64,000 bases of DNA, from contig NADL03000873.1 of assembly GCA_002205965.3 (NCBI GenBank), forward strand, positions 62,001 through 126,000, in the 5' to 3' direction. A program made the translations under genes and the position numbers. The DNA comes from Kappaphycus alvarezii. Its lineage: Eukaryota; Rhodophyta; Florideophyceae; Gigartinales; Solieriaceae. Every line of letters starts with the position of its first letter. Position 1 is the stretch's first letter. Positions 54,958-64,000 of this stretch are shown piece after piece. The notes below the pieces were generated by a model. It had not been told where the DNA came from, did not search any database, and saw only the letters and a program-made list of their open reading frames with translations.

Positions 54958-56186
54958 TCAGTTTTCAATCAATGGAAGGTAAAGCATTCCTATGGACAAC
55001 GAACTACCTTCGGGTATGCCATTTAAGTTGACTCGCTTTATGATAGCTGCTGTAGTGTGATCCGTTTGGTACTGTTCCAGTGTAGGCTTCAATTGCTTCC
55101 GATGGGCCTTGTTTTGTACGTCAATCCAGGGTATTGGTGCAGGCTCGAATCGGTCGCCCGATACTCGCTCTTGCTTGTCTCCAATTTCGACCACCACTGT
55201 CTCGAATTTTCCTGACTCTATGTAGACCAGTTGCCACGGCAGACAACTTGTGTTGCCGTTCTTTGCTCTACCCGTGCTTCATCCTTAGTAATACAAACGA
55301 TCCGATCGGTATTTCGTATGCCGGTTTTCGTAGCCGCGCGTCAAAGTTGTGTTTGTATCTTGCTTGCTCCTTCTCTATGGACTGGTCCACGCTAGACATA
55401 AGACCTTTCAACCAAGCCCTCTACCGGTGGTGGTATTTTACTGTCGATGAGTTCTCTTCAAGGGTAGGCTGTGCTTGGATTGCTAAGGAAGTGGGCGCGC
55501 GTGACAAGAAGAGTTCGAAGGGGGCCACGTTCGTTGTCTTGGGGACTTGTGTGTTATAAACAAACGTTAGCGCGTCCGTTAAGAGTTCCAGTCCTTTGGG
55601 TTGTCAGAACCGTATTGAAGAAGGGCCGCAAGGATAGTTCTATTGAAACTTTCGGCTTGCTCATTTGCCTGCGGGTAGTAGGTAGTAGTGAATAAGTTCT
55701 TGATATCCAGAATTGAGCACACGCTCAAGAAGAATGTTGAAGCAAACTGGCTGCCATTATCGGACAGTAGCTAAATAGGTAGACCGTAGGCAAAACCTAA
55801 TGTGTTACAAAGGCGGAGGCAACTGCTGCAGTAGAGATTTTCTGGAGGGGCACAATTCCTACGAGCTTGGAATATCGATCAGTGATCATAAGCAAGAAGT
55901 AGTTCCCTCTGGTGGTATGGATGAGTTCGCCAGTAAGGGCGATTGCTACGAACTCCAGTGGGGCCCTTGGTGCAAATATCCTTAGCTCTTTCACAGACTT
56001 CCGCAATTTGATTGTATTTTTTGCGCAAAGTGGGCACGAGCGAACGACTTCGTAACAGTCCATCGACATCAATGGCCAATAGTAAGAGTTTTTCAGAGAA
56101 ACATACAGTCTCGAGCCACCTGGATGAGCGCCTAAATTGGAATGATGACTGAGTCGTAAAATACGGTGTTGAAGGGAGTTGGGCAC
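54958..56186 (-). pseudogene. Integrase of element G
   Basis: Zinc domain HHSNLGAHPGGSRLY with CPLCAKN (55797-56186). The core starts LEFVAIALTGEL, where the first catalytic Asp is Ala (GCC). The frame then shifts near 55800 and has a TAG at about 55772, just before LLSDNGSQFASTFF (second Asp present) and QANEQAESFNRTI (third residue, Glu, present). The C-terminal GPY/F-like part has KPAYEIPIGSFVLLR and ends in RVSGDRFEPAP. Inactive by substitution, stop and frameshift. Confidence 0.88.
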
Positions 56187-56293
56187 GACGATCAGAATGT
56201 CTTCCGATGCTGTTCGACAGAGGTATCCTTCCTACCCGAGAGCTTCCATTGTGAAGGTGAGCTGTTGTCCATCATTTATTCTTGAACGGATCT

Positions 56294-58007
56294 TCAGGTA
56301 GAAGTCGTCTTTTTACTGTTCCCTGGAGAGATCCTCCGGAGAAATGGATTCAAATTCTTCTTCCCTTCGGTTTTGAATGGATGGTACTTGATATGCAGTG
56401 TCAAAAGAAATCTGGATTTCGTCAAAATCTGTGATCTGCCCGGCCTTATTGTCGCAAATTGATTCGATTTTTGCAGATGAATCCAACACCCCCCCTCCTC
56501 GAGAGCGGAGGCGTCCTCTGCAGCAAAGCACGGTACTTCATCGTCGAAATCTCCCACATTTTCACCGATGGCACTAATTCTTGATAATTCATCTGCTTGT
56601 GTAATTGCTTTTCCTATATTATATACAACTTCAAAGTCGAATTCCGAAATTCGGAGCTTCATGTGCATAAGTCGACCCATGGATCAGTGAAATTCAGTAG
56701 CCAACTCAGTGAGGAATGATCAGTAAGGTTGGCGAATTTCTCCCCCTGTAGGTAGGGTCTCAATTTCGTTATCGAACAAATCACGGCCAGGCATTCTTTC
56801 TCTTGGACAAGGTAACGTTTCTCGACTTCCTTGATTGATCTGAAAAAGAATCCAATGGATTTCCGTTCCCCCGTTGGGTATGTTTGGAACAGTGAAACTA
56901 CTACTTGATATTGACTAGCATCCGTGTCTATTGAATAAGGAACTCCCGATTTTGGCAAAGCCAATACCTTGGTTGACAAAATTTCTGCGATAAGGATCCG
57001 GAAAGCTACTTATTCAGTAGCACTAAATGGTTCTATCTTGGTTGGCATACCTTTTCGCAAAATCTTGTTAAGTGGTGCCGCAATGCTGTAAAAGTCTTTT
57101 ATAAAGCGGCGATGTACATTACAAAGACCGGAAAAACTCCGAAGCTCAGTATGCGTTGTCTGGTGCTTCGCCTGCCGTAGTGTGGCTACTCTGGTAGAAT
57201 CTATTTCCAGTCTTCCTGGCTTGATGATTTGTCCTAGGTATTTGACCCTATCGGACCCAAATGTACGTTTCCTTAACTGGAGGGATACACCAGCATGTTG
57301 CAACACCCGCAGAATTTCTTTGACATGGTCGATGTGCTTCTCCATGTTTTCGGAGAAAGTGATGACCTCGTCAAGGTACACCAGACAGGAACGCCATCGG
57401 TATGATGAAAGATAAATGTCGAGGGTACGCTAAAAGGTAGTAGGTGCGTTGTAAAATACGAATGGCATCCCCTTATAGCGATATAACCCTGCGTGGCATA
57501 CAATGACGGTCTTTTATCTGTCCTCTTTTGCCACTTGAACTTGCCAGTAACCAGAGTTGTAATCAAGGGTAGTGAATACTGGTGCATCTCCCAAGGAGTC
57601 AATGCATTCATCATCCTTGGTAACGGGTCAGTTTCCTTCACTTCGAAGGCATTCAGTTTTATAGAATCGACGCAAAAACGAACCGTCCCATTGGGCTTCT
57701 GCATTAGCACCACTGGTGCAGGCCATGATGATTGTGCGGGATCAATTACACCTGCTTCTAACATTCTCTGTACCTCGGTTGCTTCTAATTCCCTTGCCTT
57801 TGGTCCAGCACGGTAAGTCGGTTGAGTGATAAGACGAATCCTGGGAATTAATTGGATGTGGTGTTCAACAGTATTGATTGCTCCCAGCGAACCATCCCAC
57901 ATTCTCGAGTACTTGTTCAGCATTTCGTTGAATCTGATGGCCAGCTTTGGATCTATGTGGCCCCAGTCGAGGTCATCTACTGCTTTTGTATACCTTTCTG
58001 GTATCAA
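56294..58007 (-). pseudogene. Reverse transcriptase and RNase H of element G
   Basis: RT: SSWPAPVVLMQKPNGTVRFC starts the fingers. After frameshifts near 57550 and 57400 comes the palm, CLVYLDEVITFSENMEKHID (57010-57381), with YLDE instead of the catalytic YLDD. The thumb/connection is HTELRSFSGLCNVHRRFIKD. RNase H (56659-56979) has YSIDTDASQYQ, KECLAVICSITKL and NLTDHSSLSWL. The tail is LRISEFDFEVVYNIGKA with DELSRI. Confidence 0.88.
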
Positions 58008-58462
58008 AGCTTCTCCATTCAGAGTTTTTGTTAGTGTTCTTAAAGAACAGTGCTTTGGTGTCCATCAGGCGGTGGTTCAGGACCATACTTTGGGGGTATT
58101 TCTTCGGTGATACCGAGTACCTCTACGATACCTAGCTGGTTTGGTACTGTTATTGATGGAAGATGTAATGCTTGAGCAACTATTTGCAGTCGATGGATGG
58201 TTATAGAGGACGTAGTGAAATTCGCGATCAACAACCTAAATGGGACCCAGCTTCCACTTGTGCAATACCATTTGCACCTGCAAACCCGAGTTTTTTGTAG
58301 AGACCTGAGTCAGGTTGTACAACTATCAAGCCGAGGCGGTCTGTTGTCACCGGTACAAATGATTGACTTTGTGGTGGGATAGTAACCTGGGTGGACATCC
58401 TAATGTTAAGCGATGTCCTTCCGTCCTTCACGGGTGGTTCCAGTTCCGTTGGTAGCGGTTTA

Positions 58463-58990
58463 TTACTTGATATCTTTTTTTAAAGGCCTTCGTACTATTG
58501 GAACCGTAATTCCTCCTTCTAGCTCAACGAGCTTCTCCCGGGGACGAATAGATTCCACAAAAAGGTCGCAGAAATCTGTTCCTAATATTACTGGTTCGGC
58601 GAGCTTCTCAAATACGATGAAAATGACCAGTGAAAGATGTCTTCCCAACTGGATGGGCAGCTTAATGGTCCCGAGTGTTCTCAACGTATTTTTATTTGCA
58701 TCACAGATGTCCGGTAGGGGGCTATAAGATAGACGATTCATCGCTTCCGGTGGGATTTCTGAACTTCGGACGAAGTTTGGACCTGCTCTAGTGTCTACAA
58801 CCGCAGGGGTCCGAAGCATGAGTCCTTTTCGAATGCCAATATCAGCACATATCTTGTATTTGCGTCGCGCCATGACCGTGACTCTGTCTAGGTGCTTCAT
58901 GCTCCTAACCTTCCTCCATGAACGCTGAAGATTGAAGAGGTAATGTAAACCACTGGAACTTACAATTTTTGGTATCCCACACGGCTGCAT
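58463..58990 (-). pseudogene. Aspartic protease of element G
   Basis: The open stretch includes AVVDTRAGPNFV, which sits where retropepsins have DTGAGPN; the essential Gly is Arg (AGA). The downstream flap and PVILGTDFCDLFVESIRP (normally ILG-D-F) are conserved. It lies between the gag knuckle and RT. Confidence 0.75.
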
Positions 58991-59115
58991 TTCGGGATCC
59001 AGGGCGGTATCTGAAGTACTACCATTTCTGTGAGTAAGGGAGCGGGACTGTGGGGCCCCAGATTGGTTTGCAACTTTGTCCGAGGTGAAAATCTCTTCCC
59101 AATCGGAGGCTACCT

Positions 59116-61466
59116 TTACTCTTTTTTTGAAAGGTTATCTGGGACCGCCGGGGATGGAACCGGTGGTATGAAACCTATCGGCGTCGCCGAAGCATGGACT
59201 TTAGCGGCATCTCTAGGTTCCGTAGTGGGATGCTGGGCCTCCGACTTCAACATACAGGCGACGCGGTTATAGCTTTTCTGCTGTACCATGGAAATCTCCT
59301 GAGGTGTCAAAGCTCCATAGCTACGTAATACCGATGTAAGTTCCCGCAAGGGTAAAATGCATTCTGGGGAACTATGTCCCCGGCCATAGCAGGTGTGGCA
59401 TATGAGTTTATGACGACGACTTATCTGCTGTTCTTTCGTAAGTCGTGACGGTGATGGCGCCGAGGTTCGCCCTACCCAACCTGGGCGGTTGAAGTTTGTG
59501 TGGTTGTCTGCGTATGGGATTCGCGTTGCAGGAGTATTTCCTCGATCCAATAGTAGGAGAGAGGGATCATAAGAGGTCTCTTCGGATATAGAAGTAAGTA
59601 ATTCCTCCGTCGTTCAAGCTAGAATATCCGAAGCACCAGCTTGGTCAATAATGTGAGCCTCGTAGTCATCTTCATTGGCATCATACTCAATGGTTTCATT
59701 TTGAGATGCGGACGGAGAATCTAACAGGGAAACAGTCCGTGTCTTTGACGAGAATTCGTATCCCACCGAGAAGCCGTAATTCTGGTACTAGGTTTGACCG
59801 GACTGGACTCGATCGAGACCTTTCGGAGCACTTGAGAGAAAGCTCTTACGGATATGCCTTGAATCTTGGCGTATTTGACAATATATATGAAGATAGCTGC
59901 CTTGTTTGTGCGTCGTTAATGGCTGAAAACTCCCCTAATTAGGCGCCTTAGTCCGTCGATTTACATCTTAAAAAGCTCTTGGGCGTCATGAACGTTACCC
60001 AAACGGCTGCTGGCATCAGAAAGGCGCAAATAGTAGTCATGTTCGCCTTCGTTGGGTAGCTGCTGAACATCTCGCATGGCCAGTACCACATTGTGTATGG
60101 AATCGTCAGTAGCGAAGAATCGAAGCATCTACTGGACAGCTTCCGGCCAGCTCGTGATACCGACTTGCTCTGGGGAAGTTTTTTCGGCGACAGAGCGAAA
60201 TTGCCTTTCTGCAATTTCGTTTAATAAGTCGGGAAGAACCCGAAAGGCTTAAGCGTCTTTCATGCCCTGGAGGTTGAACTCCCTAACCATCAGTGCCAGG
60301 AAAGCCGGCACCGTGATAGGTTCTTCACCCGAGAAAAAATCCTTCCTCTTAATCTTTTGCGCAATGCTTCTGTCTATCGTCCGAGCTTTCCCTGTCTGAG
60401 AGGAATTAAATGATTGGTAATTTCGCTTTAAACAGTACGTCCGATAGGATAGCAGCCTACGTTACAAATGATTTGTTGGCTTTAGCTCCTCGAGACCCAA
60501 CCACCCAGGGCTGGGTTCTCCCTGAAGGCCATTTAGTGTCCTGGTCGATCTACGAGAGTTTGCTGATACAGTTTGGACCTTTGTTCGATACGAGTGGTTC
60601 TTGGACTTCTTCGCGACCCGCGCCTTCTCATATCTGCCTTTCGGACGTCCAGTCTCATCTAGTGAGAGGTCCGAATCGTAATCCGTAGAAGCATCTTCTG
60701 AATCATAATCTCCAATTCCGTCGAGCAAGCAAGATTCAGAGGACGATTAGTCTTTATGTAAGTTCCTACAGTTCTTCTTGACCCTGTTTTTGTTTAAGTA
60801 CGTTGCTTTTCTTCCTCGTTGCGAACGGTCACGACGTCCTTGATCTCCATCCTTATCATCATATTCGTCGCCATTACTACGAGGTCCTTCAACATCGGTA
60901 ATACGGAGAACTCCCTGATCCGGGTGAAAATCGAGAGTTTGGGTATCCAGTACGGCCCCAGACTCGAGACGACTTAGGCGGGTGCTGATACGTTCGGCTC
61001 TTTCTATACCCGTAGTTTTTTCCACGTACAGGTCCTCCAGCAAACGGTTAATATCCTGTCTCAGAGTGGCAACCTCATCCCACAGGGATCCTACAACAAA
61101 CTTTTAAGTCACTAATGCTGTTTAAACGAGCTTCTTGCTGACGAAAGTCAACATCAAACCGGACTTTACTCGTCTCCAGAGATTCCTGAATTGCATTTAT
61201 CTCTCCTTGAACAGTTTCAATCTCCATGCGCACCAGACTGCAGATCTCCCACCAAAGAGAAGCATCATGTTCCAGGAAGCGAAAGACCATGTCCTGTGGG
61301 GGTGTTTCCATGACCGATGGTATGTATTCGGCCACAGACCTGGAACGAGTCTGCGTACGGGGGGCTGTTGAGGAGGTTACAGCTTTAGGTGCAGTGGCAG
61401 CTCGAGTACGAGGACGAATAGATCCAACGGAAGAAACTCCACTTCGTATTATAAATATTCCTTATC
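59116..61466 (-). pseudogene. Gag of element G
   Basis: The frame is open from about 61466; the first ATG is at 61310 (METPPQDMVFRFLEHDASLW), followed by a coiled-coil-prone region. A charged linker and a capsid-like domain at about 59950-60440 follow (VVLAMRDVQQLPNEGEHDYY). The zinc knuckle CHTCYGRGHSSPEC lies at about 59350-59400. At least four frame breaks (near 61060, 60740, 60440 and 60220) separate the pieces. It would package the element RNA. Confidence 0.8.
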
Positions 61467-61663
61467 CGCCGGTGGGGGCTTGACCACGAGGAACAGAGAA
61501 ATTAACACCGGTTGATAAATGGGCATCTTCAATCCTCAATCACAAAAAAGTTTGACTCCCACTTGGAATTATAGTTACCAGAGGGAGAGTGTTGAGAATC
61601 TTCTACGACTTCGAAGTTGATCCAAAAAGTTCTAGGTCGGGAGAACAGATTTGTGTGGTGCAT

Positions 61664-62661
61664 TGCGCTGTGCGCGATTCCTCTCGTCTAGGAACAAAAA
61701 ACCGTCAGACAATAGTAAACCCAACAAACACACACCAAGACCCGCAGGGTGTTCGTTGTCCTTCTTTCTTTAAACACCCTGCGATGCAGTAGCACAGCTC
61801 GCCGACGGCGAGGAGAAATGGGGTCGGAAGAGCGGGGGTAATCACTTGGACGGCTGGAAGGTATCCTTGTCCTCCGGGTTGTAAGGCCGCACCGTGGTCC
61901 GCAGAATACTAGAAACTTAATATGGGTCGATTCCAAAGTACTGTAGTCACTAGGGGCGTAATACTGGACAAAGAAGGGGTAGTAGCGGGTCAGCAGTGCT
62001 GAATATCTCCTTTGGAGATGAGGATGGTGTCACCAACGACAACCTTGAAGTTCCTATTTGTATATAGACGCCGGATTCCGAGGCGCCAAGTGTGAGTAAG
62101 TATCACAAACAAACAAAAAAAGGGGTACTATAATATTGGATAGTGAAGGGTGAATTAAAAAGGGGGAACCCATGCGGTTAAACGTGCCTATAGCCAAAGT
62201 TGCCTTTGGCAAGGTTTCAGGTTTCTGCAAAGGCGAAATTTGGGAGTCAAGTTCAGAGCCAACACCAGGGTAGCTGTTTAACCTGGGGCCCTAGTGGCCA
62301 GGTAGGTATAAATACAAGTTAACCAGGTTAGGGCTATCTACGACGGCGTGGTGAGTGAAGTTAGGGTCAGCCAAGTAAGGGAGATCCAAGTTAGAGATAA
62401 GTAAATTCGGCACTTGTTCCAATAGGTCCCTTTCACATGCGAAAATATCAGGTCCAATTTGGGGGCCGAGTGGTCTATGTTGCAAGCCCTCAGACCCTCT
62501 CGGGTGGTTATACAGTTCCGGAATAATAGTGTGCGACCAGCTAAAATTGCCCTTCCTGTACATTACAGTGCCTGCCAGTTAACAGTTAATCAGACAAAAA
62601 AAATATCACCAAAAAGCAGCTCTGCCGATGGTAGTACAGTGTGAGTGCCAATTGCACTACA
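61664..62661 (-). repeat. 5' LTR of element G
   Basis: Pairs with 50428-51425 (998 bp). If the LTR is taken to begin at TGT (61654) it has the same length as 50418-51425. It contains the same 11-bp hairpin (61743-61753 with 61773-61783). No standard primer-binding site beginning TGG adjoins it. Confidence 0.88.
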
Positions 62662-62989
62662 TCCGGAAATGGTGGGAGTTGTGGTTTCTGGAAGGAATTT
62701 TGGGGGGATGGGTTGGGCGTGACGATGACAGGTATGGGGTGGGTTCAGAAGATGAAGATTTTAGAAGGCTTAGATGTGCCTCCTGAGGATGGAGATGCGG
62801 GGGTAATGGGTCAGGTCGATTATAACTGATGAGTTTGGGGACGTCGGTGGGGGAGTATGGCCGGCGAGTTCCGACATGTCCTCGACTAGCAGGAACCTCT
62901 CCAGTGAGTCCTAGGATGCGTTCCAGTATTCCAACAAGGACGATTCGGACGGCGAAAATGCGGTAGGGCGGTAGATGGCAATGCCTCAA
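62662..62989 (-). pseudogene. 5' part of a Pro-rich ORF split by element G
   Basis: The minus-strand frame opens after a TGA near 63010 with no ATG. It encodes YRIFAVRIVLVGILERILGL and a Pro/Ser-rich region (SSRPTHPPKIPSRNHNSHH), then hits the LTR. Continues in frame at 50417-50261. Possibly an exon. Confidence 0.45.
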
Positions 62990-64000
62990 ACGATTACTTA
63001 ACGGTTTTCAGAATTACTTTTTCGAGCTGTCATACAAGGTTAGGTAGTTTTAGTTTCATTCGTAAGCCGAGGCATGCCTCTCTTAGACACCGAGCTACTA
63101 GTTGTCCTTTCTAGCATAGATAGGGACACAGAACGCTTTCCAATAAAGTATTTTTTGGGTCCTGGCTCCGGCAGTAATATTTGGCAGCCAACGATGCTGC
63201 GAGAAAATATAGATGAAGAGAGCGTTGGAGACAATAAAGCGGTAGTTATAGTACTTCGATAGGTTTTGAGCGGGGCGTGATAAATTTTATGGGCCTATTA
63301 AGCTTAAACTCGCGAATTTCGGGATACCAAAGCGCGTATGCTCGGAGTTGACCGGTTGGGTACAGTTTTTTGAAAGCGGTGACTGGGTCAGGTCGCTACT
63401 CTGCTAAAGCCCGGTATTTATTTACTTTTAGTAGAGCAGTAAAGACATAAATAGACATAACTTCATTTAATAAAGGTACCAAGGCGTGGTCTGTAGGAGA
63501 CCGAAGGCCCATGGAACACTGTAGATTCTATCGTTTTGCTATCTAGTCAAGTATGTCAACAAGGGCTAGTAAGATAACAAGTATACTTCTCCCTAATAGT
63601 ATGAGCCTAATAAAAGAATGGCTACCTATAAATGTAACTCAAAAAGATAATTGCACCACTGAACTATTTGATTCTGTATAGTCTGGGTAGCTATGTCACC
63701 CACACACAGTACTTTCGCAACTAACTTAATGTACAGTAACTGAGTCGAATCGACTAAGTCACCTGGGATATGAATAAAGAATCAACTGAATTTATCCTGA
63801 GAAGACGAAAATCAACCATTTCCCGAAATTTAACAGAAGATATCGGCTCAGCTCTACGTTTTATGTCACCTAGAGTCTCTCAATCCGGCAATCACATGCA
63901 CTATCAGATGGCCTTTTACGGATCAAATTTCCTCCCCTATTACTGTGGCTGCATGTCCTTTCGGGTAGATTGTGATTACCTTGAAAATACCACTATAGAT
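62990..64000. other. Right flank without a supported gene
   Basis: Short ATG-less or sub-65-codon frames only (for example 63074-63262 plus). No RNA gene, repeat partner or domain is recognised. Confidence 0.4.

Larger units (their letters stand above)
50418..62661 (-). mobile_element. Chromodomain Ty3/gypsy retrotransposon G (12.2 kb)
   Basis: The target duplication TCCGG lies at 50413-50417 and 62662-62666. LTRs of about 1.0 kb (50418-51425 and about 61654-62661) differ at roughly 3% of positions by eye, so the insertion is older than A and C. The minus-strand order is gag, protease, RT, RNase H, integrase, chromodomain, then an antisense coding block of about 2.2 kb before the 3' LTR. LTR ends are TGT...ACA. 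The enzymes carry active-site substitutions as well as indels. Confidence 0.92.

Noticed and set aside
57182..58135. Plus-strand ORFs over element G pol
   Set aside because: They oppose clearly recognisable reverse transcriptase motifs and show no domain. Treated as shadows, unlike the block at 51961-54210, which has no coding on the other strand.

Overview
The window is eukaryotic, repeat-dense DNA. It is dominated by LTR retrotransposons at several stages of decay, with short intron-poor genes and gene fragments between them. There is no bacterial operon structure, no recognisable rRNA and no CRISPR. Ty3/gypsy elements (two clades, one with a chromodomain), a Ty1/copia relict, a non-LTR-type reverse transcriptase fragment and a possible tRNA-derived SINE occur together. 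The host is probably an alga, another protist or a fungus. A red alga is a guess from the compact genes and LTR load, not something the sequence proves.

Layout. 1-993: flank without a recognised gene. 994-8424: gypsy element A (minus strand) with identical 720-bp LTRs and the 5-bp target duplication GACTG. 8425-10757: dispersed repeats, a decayed coiled-coil pseudogene, and a reverse transcriptase fragment cut off by element B. 10758 to about 17.9 kb: gypsy element B (minus), whose two ends carry different U3 regions. 17.97-18.95 kb: an acidic-protein gene copy joined to B's right LTR end. 19-24.1 kb: a coiled-coil pseudogene, telomere-like repeats, a two-repeat novel gene (22617-23687), and the 3' part of an ORF split by element C. 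24147-30046: gypsy element C (plus) with identical 670-bp LTRs, target duplication CAGTG and a large internal deletion. 30-36 kb: a decayed paralogue of the novel gene and many copies of a roughly 190-bp dispersed repeat. It also holds a stand-alone LTR with an acidic gene copy. 36-38.3 kb: a hairpin and small ORFs. 38.4-41.3 kb: copia relict (minus). 41.8-48.3 kb: two old gypsy relicts in opposite orientation, the larger ending in a third acidic-gene remnant. 50418-62661: a 12.2-kb chromodomain gypsy element G (minus), target duplication TCCGG, split by an antisense coding block. 62.7-64 kb: flank.

Elements A, B, C and the old relicts form one gypsy lineage. It has gag with two zinc knuckles, a DSGA protease, YIDD reverse transcriptase, RNase H, an HHCC/DDE integrase, and (in A, B and traces of C and the relict) an extra C-terminal module of two related domains of unknown function. 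Their LTRs share the R-U5 part but have three different U3 modules, one of which holds or abuts an acidic-protein ORF. Element G is a separate, older lineage with substitutions at key active-site residues of its enzymes. Its antisense block encodes a protein with a likely SUMO-interacting motif and nuclear localisation signal.

Nearly all coding regions are frameshifted, so most entries are pseudogenes. Several open reading frames lack an ATG, and their starts should be treated as unknown.
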